Part shown: positions 34,608 through 47,560 of the stretch, one piece after another
How the letters are laid out: each line of letters starts with the position of its first letter
Position numbering within the stretch: the first letter of the stretch is position 1
NCBI RefSeq assembly: GCF_014633365.1
Contig: NC_068350.1
Span: 5,968,501 to 6,032,500 of the forward strand
Direction of reading: 5' to 3'
From: Diospyros lotus
Lineage: Eukaryota > Streptophyta > Magnoliopsida > Ericales > Ebenaceae
Length of the DNA: 64,000 nucleotides
The notes under the pieces: generated by a model
Told to the model about the DNA's origin: nothing
Databases searched by the model: none
What the model saw: the letters and a program-made list of their open reading frames with translations, nothing else
Position numbers and translations under genes: made by a program

Positions 34608-37600
34608 GAATAAGATAAGACATTGGGGCACAAAACAACACGTGACTCAGGCTATCCATATTTTGTGTAGATTTGATAGCTACGTGTTATGTTATGTTAA
34701 TGATTGTATGTCTGGATCTTATCTCTTCTAATTAATTACTTCCACTTTACCTTGATTTGGGTTTCTCTAGATTATATATTTTTTATAAATAATATTATGA
34801 GTTATAAATAGTGTCTAGATGTCTCTTTTAATAAAAGGTTAAAAAAATTATGTGTCATTATTTTCTTTATTTAATACTTTTTTCAATAAAAATAGGACAC
34901 ATAACTCCTAATATTACTTTTTTTATTTTATTTTATGTCTAGTTTTATTTTTTTTAAGTGATCGCTCTTGTTCGGTGCTCGATACTCGTGTTCTCGATTG
35001 TATCAGGAAAGATAAATCACAAATTGAGTCTTTGATTTTTGCACAAAACGAAAATCGAATTCGTAACTCATCAGATTCACATCGACAGCTCATCTATCTA
35101 TGTGTCTTAGGAATTTTAATTTTTTATTTTTATATGTTGGTAAATTTGTGTTAATTCAAATAAAATGAAAAAGGACAAACTACGAGTCAGAATTACAAAT
35201 CCGCTGGATTTAAAGGATTTTCTTTTCTTCGTTTGACTTTAATGCTAAATTCAAAGCAAATGTTGATTTTGCTTTGAATTTATATTCTTGATGTTGTTGT
35301 CTCAACCATCAAATTATATGTTCTAATTATCTAATGCTGAAAATATCAAACCAAACATGGTCTTGACATAATTGATAATTCCAACTCTAAACTCTCTCGT
35401 GTCTGCAAATCACTCAATAGTTGCTTAAAATACAAATCTGTAGGGCCATTCATTGCTGCTAATCAACAATTAAAAAAATACTATACGAAGTAAGTCATTT
35501 GAAAACGATAACTAAATCATAATAGGTGAAAAAGAAATCTCTCTCCACCGTACGATGGTGAATGTAACAATGATGTGATGATAAATATGGACGGTGGAGA
35601 CTCCATCACTGTAACTTAACCTATAAAATATGGACGATGGAGATTATATATATTTTTATCTTTTATAAAAAGAAAGAAATAGGGAAGACGAAGGTGGGGT
35701 GATGGGCCCACGTCCACTCCAAAGACAGCCAGCCCGCCAATAGGTGAATGCAATTGGGGGCCATCAATGGTACGGGATGTTATATGTTTTTCCTTCGATT
35801 ATTATTGTCCATTAATGGTTTTCCCTTAAGCGATCATTTAAAATCATTTAGTGATACATTAATAATGATTAGGGAAGTTTAAGGCTATCAATTTATCAAT
35901 TTAAAATTGTGAATTTAATACATAGTCCCAGTACCATTTGGATGGTCTAATTATAACGTTTGTGATTTTAAGTGAAACAATGACCCTACTAATAAAGTCT
36001 TAGCAAATGAATGAGATTGACTGACTAGGCATGTTAAAAGGCAAAACATGGTCTCCCAAAACCTCTTTTAAGTTATGTAAAAATGCAGTTTTGAGTTACT
36101 TTTCTATTTTTTCTTTTAAGGAATGGCTGTGAAAATTTGTTTCATGTTATTTAATCTTAAAAAATAAAATATAATTATTTTTTTAAATGTAAAAAATTCA
36201 AGAGATTCCTGGAACACATAAAACTTTCATCTCATACTATCATATGTTTTCTAAAATCTACAATTTCTCTGTATCTCAATTATGATAATAGGCAGATTCT
36301 CGGAGTTTGAGGTCTAGGGCACAACCTCTTGAATAAACACAAGCAATTGCACAGACTTGCACAGGACTAAAATCGAACCGACAACCTCACAGTATTCTTA
36401 ATTCTCGAACATGTGTAACTAATTATTTGTACAACCCTAAGAGTTAGAACATAATTATCAATATTTTCATGTTCATGTAAGTTAAAGAATAAGCTATGAC
36501 TTACAAACAAATAACCACCATCCCTCCCCCATAAGGTTTATTTGGAGGAAAAAACATGTAATTGTGTCTGTGTCTTTAAGCTAAATTGAACAATACTTGA
36601 TGTGAGATGCAAACCAAAGCCATATTGAATTATCTATAAGCATAATTATCCCTTGACTAAGAGATTTGTGTTGAAGAGTGACAATTACACAGTAAAAATC
36701 AAGGTTGAAGAGTGTCTTATCAACAAAAAAGATCACTCAATTTTTAACAATTGCCTATCTTAAGATAAAAGAATAAATTTTGTAGATCACTCTTGAGGCT
36801 TGTTTAAATTATATTGACCATATCTGCATTTTAAAAATGATACAAATATCCCTTAAATGTTAATTTGCCGTGCAACGTAAATCTTATATCGTCAATTAAT
36901 AACAGTTAATTTTGTAAAAATTCTCAAAATAACTTCTACTATCTCATTTATAAAATCACTCAAAAAAAAAAAAAGTACTCAATATCATCACTATTGATGA
37001 TTTATGATAGATTTTTTTCTATCACTGATCATCATCGTCTATAAATTTTAACATTATTATTACGCATGTTAAAAGAGAAAGAGACATAATATTGATAACG
37101 AATAATGATAACCACAAATGTCGATGATAATAAAATATTAGATTGATTAATTAAAACAAGCATACTAACACGCATCTTTAAATTAAAACAAATGACATTT
37201 TGTATAAAACATATTGAGCTTATCAATTTCCACACAGAAATAGAAGTTATATATATATATATATCCCTTTTTGGTAAGAGTCAAGCATGTGGCCTTTTAA
37301 GTGATACAAACACATAGAAGGTGAGCCCCAATTAGACAATTACACGTGAAAGGATTTGACAGTGAAAAAATACAAATTTGTGGGAGCCATTGTCGAAGGG
37401 ATCTCGTCCTTCCCAATGCATGGGCTTGACAAACTTCTATAAACTAAATAAATTACCTTTTAGAAAATGTTAAAACACTTACACCTAAAGATGTTATTGT
37501 CACATTATTTTAATAATATATATTTTTTTACACAAAAGGTATAATAATATCTCTTCATTCCTCTAAGGTGGGGTTTCACCGCTTAGATTTAGTTTATAAT

Positions 37601-40094
37601 TTGTGTAGTTTATTTTTTTAAAGTGTTCTACAATTTTCAATCACTTAAAAGTTAATATACATTAATATTTGAAAATTTTTCATCCCAACTTTACGCTAGT
37701 AAGAATTTTTTGCGTTACGATTAGATTACTTATTTATCTTCAAACAAAACACACATTTTCAATATATATCCTTCTTCATCTCTTAATTTTTTTTGATCCC
37801 GTCACAACCAAATTTGTCTCCAATCATCATCTCTGTCGTCGTCCATTGCATCACCATCATCGTCGTCCCAGTCGTCGTCCATTGCCTCCATTTCACCTCC
37901 TCTCACCATTACTCTCATATGTGATGTCATTGACCATATATATATTAATATATATTAAATTAATATAATTATTATTTTATTATAAATTATATTTACATTA
38001 TTTAATAACATATTTATTTTTATCTTTTTTTTAAAGTTTTGATAATTTATAAAATCTTTTAAATTAAATATATAATTATTAATTAATAATTTAAAAATAT
38101 ATTTATTAAAACACGTTATTAATTTAAAAGTTATCAAACTTTTAAATTTTACACAAATTAAAAAATTATTAAAAAAAACCCAAACAGCCTCTAAACTGCC
38201 ACGTAGTGCATTATTTTTTCACATACATACAAGTTCGTCCAAAGAAAATTTGAACTTTAATAACAAAAAATGGTCAGTATATATACACAGTAACAATAAT
38301 ATTATAATGGAATTGAATTTGACTAAGAAATGGTTTCACGTCGATGACAAACCCCTGTTGACCACGTGGACGCATTTTATAATCCCGACATTATTGAAAA
38401 GAAGAAGGGGCAAGACAGTCGTTGAAGGTGACAAGCCACCCTCCCTCAAACATGAACTCCACCCATTTGACGGGAAATTTGGGGGGGCTGGTTGTCTTTG
38501 TCATCAACTGGCTTATTGATCTTGATTTGATTGATGGGCAGGTTGTGGTTGCTGCCTGCCTCTGGTGGCAAGCATGTGGTGAGATTCAACACCCCCGCGC
38601 CCCCCCCCCCCCCCCCCCCCCCCCCGGCGATTCCTATTTCTTAGTGGGAGGAAATTAATGTTTTGGCCTGCTTTTTACCAACCCCTAATAGCCTAGCTAG
38701 TAGCTGGTGTGGAATCAGTCTACAGCTAAAACTCGCATTATTGACTGTGCTACTTACTCACCCTAGTTGGGTTTTAAGTTGCATGTGCGTTGGATTTTTA
38801 AAAGATGATTTAGTTCTCATTAGTAGGTGGTTAGATTAGCTATGTTGATGGCAGACTAATGATATGCATTGGGTTAATGCATAAACATCAGTTAACATAA
38901 CTCATTAGAACCCAAATTACAGTAAGATTGCTATTAAAGGATTAGCCTTGAAGCTGTAACTCAACATCTCAAAGCCAATATAAGTGGATCAATTCTCAAC
39001 TATAAGCTTTATTAGTATAAATAAGAATTTTAGTGAAATGACAAGTTTACCCTTACTATTGATAATCAATTTTTTCTGAACAACAAGAGTACATTTGTCA
39101 TCTTCCTGAGTCAGCCCACGAATTCAACCGACTCAACTGTACTTTTGTGTCATCATCCCTTCTTTTAACGTGAACACGATTAAAGTTACTCTCCTACCGA
39201 ACCTGAGACAACTCACATTTCACTGTGGTGTGTGAAAGGGAATATTGAGGGGGCAGAAGGGGACAAAGATTCCATGCAAAGATCCATCTAGTCTAGATTA
39301 TATTTGGAAAGTGAAAACGACACGTAGATTAAATTATTGGTACGATGCCTCCCTTTTGTTCTGTTGGGACCAAACTCCCAGATCCAATTCCGACCCATCC
39401 ATTTTGTCAACATGGGTCGGGCCTTGATGGATGGGCTCAAGCTGACCGAAGCCAGCCCATTAGCCGAACTTGATTGGAATTCTCTGGACCTCCTCCTCCA
39501 TCCACTTGTATATTATTATGATATTTCGTTGTGTCCTCCATAGTTGATGAAAAGCATTTTTAAATATATGATAATATTTTGTTTTTAATTTGCTGTGTTG
39601 TTTGTTAATAATGAAAGAGTGTTTTTATAAGAGGACAAAACTGTGAGAGTGATTCTTTAATTGTAGAGAATAATCACAAAATTAATTGATCATTTTTATT
39701 TTTGTGAACAACACTATGTAGTATTTGGATACTTAAATTTGGATCAATATTAGATACCATACGAGTCCATGATCATACAACTCAAGTGTAAAATTCAAAA
39801 TTTTAGGGTATATGTCGAGCAGTCGAATGAGTAATATGTTAGTGTTGATTCGGTGGATTGTGAGTTCGATCATCTCCTGTGCAAGGATCAAAAACTCAAC
39901 TTGCGATTTACCTCTCCTGACATAATCAAGGCACGAGCATTGAAGGTCGTACAAAAACAATCATCCCAAATATAAAATTTAAATATGACAAAACAATGAC
40001 GCATCTTCCACTCACTCATGAATGAGAGGGTAATTTTATAATAATAATAGTAATAATATACCAAATCTTAATTTTCTAATATATATGTCTCTCT

Positions 40095-40345
40095 TTCTCT
40101 ATATAAGGTAAGCTTTAGCTCCTATTTCAGACAAATCCTCCAAGGGCAGTGATTTGATCCACCTTTTCTCCCTCCCTTTGCAGAATTTTGGAGGCATCCA
40201 GCCAACGCACCTCCTTCTCCACGCTCAGATTATGTGGGACTGATAACTGTGGATGCCAATCATGGCATTGGACCTTTCTATACATCAAGACATAATCCCT
40301 CGACCTTGATCTGACATGCCATAATTTGGAACCCAATGCCATCTC
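40095..40345 (+). other. TATA-headed possible non-coding transcript with inverted repeat
   Basis: CTATATAAGG near 40100 is a good TATA box. About 160 bases downstream, ATGGCATTGG (40262-40271) is repeated in inverse as CCAATGCCAT (40333-40342), with an inner ATCAAG/CTTGAT pair. This could fold into an imperfect hairpin. It matches no microRNA I know. Confidence 0.2.
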
Positions 40346-43289
40346 TCCCGCAACTGAACAGTAAGGGCAAGGGTACTAACCATATCCTCCTCTATGATTC
40401 ACAAGTTTAAGTGTGTGAGAATTGATGATGTTGTCCCAAGTAATGGAGTTTTTTAAAAATGATTAATGTGGTAACCTGGACACATTATGTAGCAATCAAT
40501 CCCATTCCATAAAAATATATTTAAAAAAATAAAAAATAATGTTATGAGTTATGACTATCATCAGTTATAAAACGTCTTTTTATTAAAAAAAGTTAAAGAG
40601 ACCATGTGTAATTATCTATTCCTCTAACAAAAATATAATATATAACTCATATACTGATTTTTAGGATTACTAAAAAATAAAAGACGTAATAGAGAAGGAA
40701 GAAGAAGATGTATCAGGAATTGGGTTCGAGCCATCAATCATTTCCATTTTGACCTTTTTCATGAACTGGTTTTTCCTATTTGTTTCACCAAGGCATCTGC
40801 AAGCTGCAATGCCATTGCTAACTAGCTTTTGCATGATTATTGAATAGCCCAGCAAGCATCTCTGCTGCCAGCTGCACTTAGAGAGTGTTCTACCCACTGT
40901 GTGGGAGGGCCACCATTGATGTGTTTCATCAAACTTCATGATTGTCAATTATAAAATTGTGGGTCTCAAACCAATAATACTTTCTTGATAATTAAGATCC
41001 CCAAATTTACAGATCCTTGATTTAAATATCCAACTAAAGTAAAAAAAGACTTACAATATAGAATCTAATAAATCGATTTTCTTCCTATATAAAATAAGAT
41101 AAAGACTTGATACGTTATTATTGTCATCATAAGTATTTTTTCTGTGTATGAATTTATAACTCAAAAGAAGCTTAATTAATCAAGACAAGGTTTTAGAATT
41201 AGAGTGAACAAATCATTTCATTTCATGTTACATGCTCAATGTATTGTTGGTGACTGATGGGAACAAATTAATGCCATAATGTGTCGAGGAAAGGCATCTT
41301 CTTCATAACTCCAAAAGCAATCATTCCATCACCCTTGCCCTCACAAGGTTCCAAAGAGAAAAAGGGAGTGACAGGGAAAGGAGATCTCAGCTTCTGCTCT
41401 AGCCTTATATATATCCAACCATATATATACTTGGAAACATTTGTTTTTCATGCGATTCAAAGTTGAAGAGCACCCCTCTAATGATCATGACCCCATTGCT
41501 AATTAACTTAGACATCATGGTGGCCCATATGAAAATTTTGCATAATGATAGACTAGACAATGCACATCCATTCGTCCACTCCAAGGGCCATGACTATGGA
41601 AGGAAACATGTCTCTTAAATAATCTAAAAAAAAAAAAAGATGTTTAAAATAATTTGATTGGGCAGAGAGAGATATCCAAAAGGATAAAAAGAAAATAATG
41701 CATGTCACTTCAGTTGGTAGACGGTGCATTTCGACATATATATAAGACAATTCTTGTGGTTGCCAAATTAGCTTGAGACATTTAACTTTGTTTTTGTTGT
41801 CTTGAGATGGAATCACTTCTACATATTTTTAAATTTTAATAGGAATAGTGATAATGAGTATTCCCCATCATTGGTACATATCAAATTTGTCTTGGATTGA
41901 GCAAGATTTGGATATGAAAGTTCCTTGGACAAAGTGGGCATAAATGAAAAAAATTTCCCAATTTGATGATGGGAGGATTGGTATAGGATCCCCCAGTGAC
42001 CCATAATTTTAGATTATTTAATGATGCTTGTGTATTTATATATGATATATTTATATTGATATAATATAAAATATAAAATATAATACCATCACAAAAAATG
42101 TCATCTAAATAACATTTTTATTAAGGAAAATGCTGCACCCTAAATAACTCTCACAAACTAACATAACACACATAAATTCATAATCATTCTATTCAAATTC
42201 ATAATAATCATACTTGAAATTAACAATAAATCTATTTACTAGTATGAATTATTGTCAATTAAGTAAAATTATTATGAATTTGAGTAGAAATATTATAAAT
42301 TTATGTGTGTCCGTATCAATTTATAAAATTTATTTATGTGTATTGAATTTCCACAGGTATATATATCACCTCAGTTAAGATTCCTAGAACACTATACACT
42401 CACATTCTGCACCAACTTTTATAGCATCCAATGCCTTTCCACATAACTTTCTTCGTGATTATGAGTAAACAAAGGCAAAAAACCTTGTTTTCCCCCTTTT
42501 AGAAACGACACCTGAATGCACCCCCCCCCCCCCCACCCCCCCCACCACAAAGTACCCTACCACCAGAAACCAAGTCTCCAATTCCTGTTTCCTTCGTCTC
42601 TTTTGTCACAGATTTGGGTGCCCGGCTACTCTTCCGAACCAATCAGATTGTTACCTGTAAATAGTCCCTTATATAGGTTTTGAGTGGTCATATTTTTCAG
42701 GGTCAAGATTTTTGTAGAAATTTTATATTTATAGAGTGGGCCGCATCATCTGATAGCTAATGTGGGGGCACGATCAGTTATTTAAAATTGTGAGAATTAT
42801 AAAAATTTATAATTTTATTCGTTTAAAAATTATGTCTTTAGAATATTAAAAAAAACTATAATATCATTGATCGGGTTAATTTCTCACATTATATTAGAAC
42901 TGTAAATATAAGCTTATTGAGATCGCTTATAACAACTCTAAAAGCCAGGTGATATTTACCCATAACTCTTGAACAAAATTTTTGTATAGGATGGTGAGAA
43001 ATTTGTAAATATGGGTAGCTTCCTTAATTTGTTATTTTTTCAATGTGCCAATATTATAGTATGTACATTTATTTATAGAATTAGAAAAAACGAAAGGAAT
43101 CCCTTGAAGTAACCAAATCATACGTGGTCATTATGAGTGTCAAATCAATTTGCAATGTAAATAAATATAACTTGCACAATTGGTAAAAGAAAAAAAAAAA
43201 ACAAAAGAAACAGAAAAAGAAAAGTCATGACTCATCAGCAGCTTCACTTCCTCTCCAAAACCTTAGCAGAAATCACACTGCGTAGCTTT

Positions 43290-44526
43290 CTAACTTGAAT
43301 GCCAGCATTCAGGAGTGAGTGAATGGTCCCTCTTTGGGTCCCTGCAATAGTTATACACCATGTAGTGGCTCTGCACCCACCTCATGGCCGTGTACTGCCT
43401 CCTGCTCAGCCCGCCGGAGCGGTACCGCGAGGCGGAGACCGGGCGGCACCTCCGCGACGAGTAGGCGGAGCAACCGGTCGCCTTAAAATTTGTATACGTT
43501 CCGACAAAGGGCTGGTACCTATAGTCAGCCTTGTATTTACCATCCTCAGTGGCCCAAGATGAAGCATCCCATATGGATCCATACACCCACATTGGCCTTA
43601 GTGGAAATGTCGCCGCACTCTTTCTCGGATACCTCCTTACGGGCACATCATCCACTAGGAATCTGGACAGCCAAACAGTTAGTTATAAGACGAAATTTGT
43701 TGTATGGCACAAATTGTTTAACTTCTACTTACATAATTTCTTTAGGACTCCAGAGAATCGCGTAGTGGTGGAAGTTTTTCGTGGGATCGAACCAGAGATG
43801 GAACTTCATCTCTCTGCCGATGATTTTTCCGTCGCCGCTTCCTCGTACGTAGACGTTCGTTTGCAATGTGTATGGCTTCCCGAACGTGGTTCCGAGGAAT
43901 TCGATGTCCACCTCGTCGTGGTACCCCGGATGAGCTTCGTTGTTCGAAAGCTGCCATTAATGCACAATTCATCAATGTGAGAGATCAATCCAATGAAATT
44001 GAACTTGAAACTTATCTCAGAATAATGTTACTTCTTCTGGCTATAGGCAATCCATTATAAAAATATCAGTGTCATGTAATTCTTGATACTCACATAAAAA
44101 GCTGTTATGACTCCTGCAGTGTAACCGGGCTGGAGCTTGATGGAAGTACCAAAATAGCCGGACCGAAACGGGCGAACCGACTTGAAACCACTTCCTGAAA
44201 CAGCAAATTAAGCAAGAAATTAAAGCAAGAATTAAGAGATACCCATGTCCAATGATGAGAGGTTGAAGGGTTTATGCTAAGATTAATTAACATAAACAAC
44301 CTGAGGTTGTATCAAGCCAGATGGTTAATGCACTGTTCTGGAGTTTCTGGTGCTGAGGACCCCAGAGGTTTCGGAAGCCTTGGGAGAAGGCCATGGACCT
44401 GAACTTGGAGCTTGGGAAGTACCCAGGATTGGGGGGCCAATTGGAAGCTGCATTGCTTGGGGGCGCCATGAGAAAGAGAACAAGAAGAAGAAGGGAAAAT
44501 AGGAAGAAGAAGCTTAAGGCGGCCAT
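43290..44526 (-). CDS. XTH32: Xyloglucan endotransglucosylase/hydrolase, XTH31/32 type
   Basis: Four exons join cleanly: 44526-44301, 44194-44094, 43950-43733 and 43662-43290, all with GT-AG introns, giving 305 codons. The first 26 or so residues are a signal peptide ([19 protein letters not shown]). The GH16 active-site motif [10 protein letters not shown] is at 120-129; E122 and E126 are the nucleophile and acid/base, with D124 between. The HDEVDIEF form, the loop [13 protein letters not shown] and the C-terminus [18 protein letters not shown] with paired Cys place it in group III-A, whose members mainly hydrolyse cell-wall xyloglucan. AtXTH32 is about 299 residues. A longer in-frame Met upstream was rejected because it would bury the signal peptide. 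A TATATATG box lies about 120 bases upstream of the ATG, and an old LTR element begins only about 310 bases upstream. Confidence 0.95.
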
Positions 44527-44597
44527 GGATCGATCAGGCAGAGGAAGATGACGAAGAGGTGAAGAAGAAAGAGGAATTACTGTCAATGGTGTAAATG

Positions 44598-44618
44598 CGG
44601 GGGGGGGGGCGGGGGGGA
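44598..44618 (+). repeat. G-rich run in the XTH leader
   Basis: Runs of ten and seven G separated by one C lie about 75-90 bases upstream of the XTH ATG (C-rich on the coding strand). It may form a G-quadruplex or i-motif, and its length is prone to sequencing error. Confidence 0.7.
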
Positions 44619-46172
44619 TCGGGGTACTTAATGGGCAAGGTGTGTACATATATATGGGGAGAGGAGTATGGTGGTACAGTTGATATAAATAGAAAGATTA
44701 GTGGGTCCCACCTGCTAATTAATGTGACCACCATACCCAAATTACTAGTTATTAGTATTTTTTTAACTTACTGTGATGGGGTGTTTGTGGGAGCCATTCT
44801 CTGCTTTTGTATTGTAAACTTAAAATTGAATTAATTATGGTTGGATTCTAATGTATAAATAGATTTAATGGGAAACTCATAAGGAAATCTTGAGAAAAAA
44901 TTAGAGGGAGATCCAAAAAAAATAAAAAAGAAAAAGAATTGGGGCAAAAGAATCTACTCAATAAATATGTATTACCCCACTCACAAAAGACAAGCCTAAA
45001 AGCTAAATATAAAAATTAAATAACAAATTAAAGGAGAGAGTCACAAAGAGCTTTGGAGACCCTCCTTACAAACTTTTGAGAAAAGGAAGCTTCGAGTTAC
45101 TTAGAAAAGTCTCTTAGAAACTCCTCCACGAGAAATCACTAATATGGAAAAAGTGTAAATATGTAACTCTAAAATTTTATTTGAAAATTGTGCAACGGAA
45201 AAGGATAAACCAAATTCTAGTCGATCTCGGAATTTCAAGAATAATTATCATAAATCCCTCAATCTCCTATACAAATAGGTGAATTCTCATTTCTCAAAGA
45301 TAAGCCACTAAAACCTAGGAAAGAGCTTTGTTATCTCTTCTATCTATGAGAACTTGACTTAAGTATCGAAACGTTTGTATAACGAATGTCCTACATCCTC
45401 TAATCATTTTTTTTTTTTGTGTGCAGAGTTTGTACGGCTTGAAGACGAACCCCTTAACATAAATTTTATTGTTATATCTAAACAATAACAATTGGTGTTG
45501 TTTGTGGGAATCCAATCAAAAGCTGAAAATTTCACATGATTTACACAAGATCTTAAGCTTTTAAATAAAGCGTAAAGAGTCTTGATGTCGACAAACCGTT
45601 TAATCAGAGACAACGAGAGACTCTCCCTAAGAGAGCTCTCATAGGTTGTTCCTTTAAGCAATTATGAAACAATGAGATGACAGTAGAAAAAAAAAATAGT
45701 TGGGGTCTCTGGAAGATGGCAGTCTTCCCACAAAACATCCTGTCTTAAGCTTCACTTCTGCCCATTTTACAAAATTACACTAAAAAATGATCTTTGCTTT
45801 AGAATCCTCTCGAGACTCTACAAAGGAGTCTCTTACTGGGATCAACCTCTCTTGGAGACCTATTGGGAATGAGGGTTGCAAGAAACCCTCCAAGACCAAC
45901 AAGATAAGGTGGGTGTTTCTCTAGTCTAAAAAGAAATGGGGTTACCTAGAAAAAAAATATCAAGAGATTGTAGAAAGCACAATGACACTTGAAGTTAGAA
46001 TCTTACCAATGCATCATCTTAGAAAGGAGCAAGAAAAGGATAATTAGTCTATTATTAGCACTTGCAAGGTTGTAGACATGAAAAAGATGATTGAGCATGT
46101 ATTGGAGCAAAAGAAGTTGGCACCCATTGAAGAAGACTAGCATAGGAGACAAATCCATTTACTCATTATATT

Positions 46173-46472
46173 ATGGAGAACCCCTTTCCCCTTAAATTTA
46201 AGATGCCACATCTCATTACCTATTTGGGAAAAGGAGATTCTTACAATCACATCCATAATTATGACTTTATAATGTTATTACACGAGTGGAAAGATGTTAT
46301 TACGTGCCAAGCCTTTTTCTTAACTTTGACTAACCATGCTCGCACATGGTATAATAGCCTAGATAGGAAATCTATTTCCTCTATTGAACAATTGAGAAAA
46401 GAGTTTATCAAGACTTTTATCATTAATAACCAAAGAAAGAAAGACGCTACATATATATTCAATATCCGATAA
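46173..46472 (+). pseudogene. Ty3-type gag fragment of the old element
   Basis: About 99 codons read as a Ty3 gag core: PLKFKMPHLITYLGKGDSYN, then CQAFFLTLTNHARTWYNSL, SISSIEQLRKEFIKTFI and IFNIR. This resembles the capsid region of Tat/Athila-type gag. The flanking sequence is full of stops. Confidence 0.75.
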
Positions 46473-47560
46473 GTAAAGAAACTCTCAAACAATATGTTGA
46501 TTGTTTCAAGAACACAACTTTAAGAATACAAGATTTACAAGTGGACGTGATAGTTGCAGTAATACTCCAAGGCACCAAGTTAGTACCATTATAAGAATTT
46601 CTTGCCCTAAATCAACGTGCATCTTTGGCGAATTTGTTTGTTTGGGCCAACAAGTACATTCTGTAAGCTGAAGTAATATGAATAGTTAGAGGAAATGAAG
46701 ATAGAGATAAGAAGATAAAAGAAAGAGATTCTGATAAAGAGACAAGCTAGAGGGAGGAGAAAACCAAAAAGTTTGATGGTTTTCTAGGCTCCAATTCATG
46801 AATTATACCTTGCTCACACGTTCATGCTTAAATATTTTAGCAACTATATATTGAAGGATCAAATCTTATCAAATCCCTAAGAAAACTAACAAACCATTTG
46901 GGAGAAAAATAGATGTTTTCTACCAATTTCACAATATTCGTGGACACTTCAATGTCAAATGTTGCAAGATGATGAACCAAACAGAGGCTAGAAAGATTAC
47001 TAGGGGCACAAGGAGAATAATCTAATACAAAATGAGTACCTTGACGCACAATAGCGCGGGGGGGGGGGGGGGATTCATCACTTAAATGACTAAGCTTTCA
47101 AAGAGCCAAACATCCTTTAGCTAAGGCTCATGAAGGAGTTCATGAAAAACATTTGTATATTACAGATGCTTTAGAAAAGTAAAATGAACAAGAGATTAAA
47201 TACAAACTTTGAAGTTATATTATAATAAATGATGCCTAAATTAAGAACTTTTACCTTGTTGCAGTTTCATTTTTATACATTTTGTCTTTTAGGACAATGA
47301 ATGCATGAAAATGACTAAAATCTTGGTGAATAAATCAACTTGGCATTAAAAGTAAAAAATGCACAAAAATGACGTAGGGTTCACCAAGAAGAACAAAGGG
47401 TGGATGGAATCAAAATTGCAAAATACGTGAGAACAACATATAATCGAAGCATAAAAGTCGTAAAGTATGATTCAGGGTCCATCATCCATGAAGACCTAGA
47501 ATTTGAAATGTAAAAAAAGCATGAGAATGATAAAGAGAAAACCTAGAATCAAAAGCGTAA

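Larger units (their letters stand above)
33990..43280. other. Gene-poor region between ACR/TE cluster and XTH
   Basis: AT-rich sequence with no recognised coding exon, LTR pair or transposon ends. It contains a C homopolymer at about 38600-38625, a C-rich run at 42520-42543, a TATA-like site at 40100-40108 and many short frames with no family signature. Decayed genes or non-coding transcripts cannot be excluded. Confidence 0.5.

Noticed and set aside
39245..39543. Two overlapping plus-strand frames of 60 and 68 codons
   Set aside because: No recognisable domain, no splice support, and AT-rich intergenic context.
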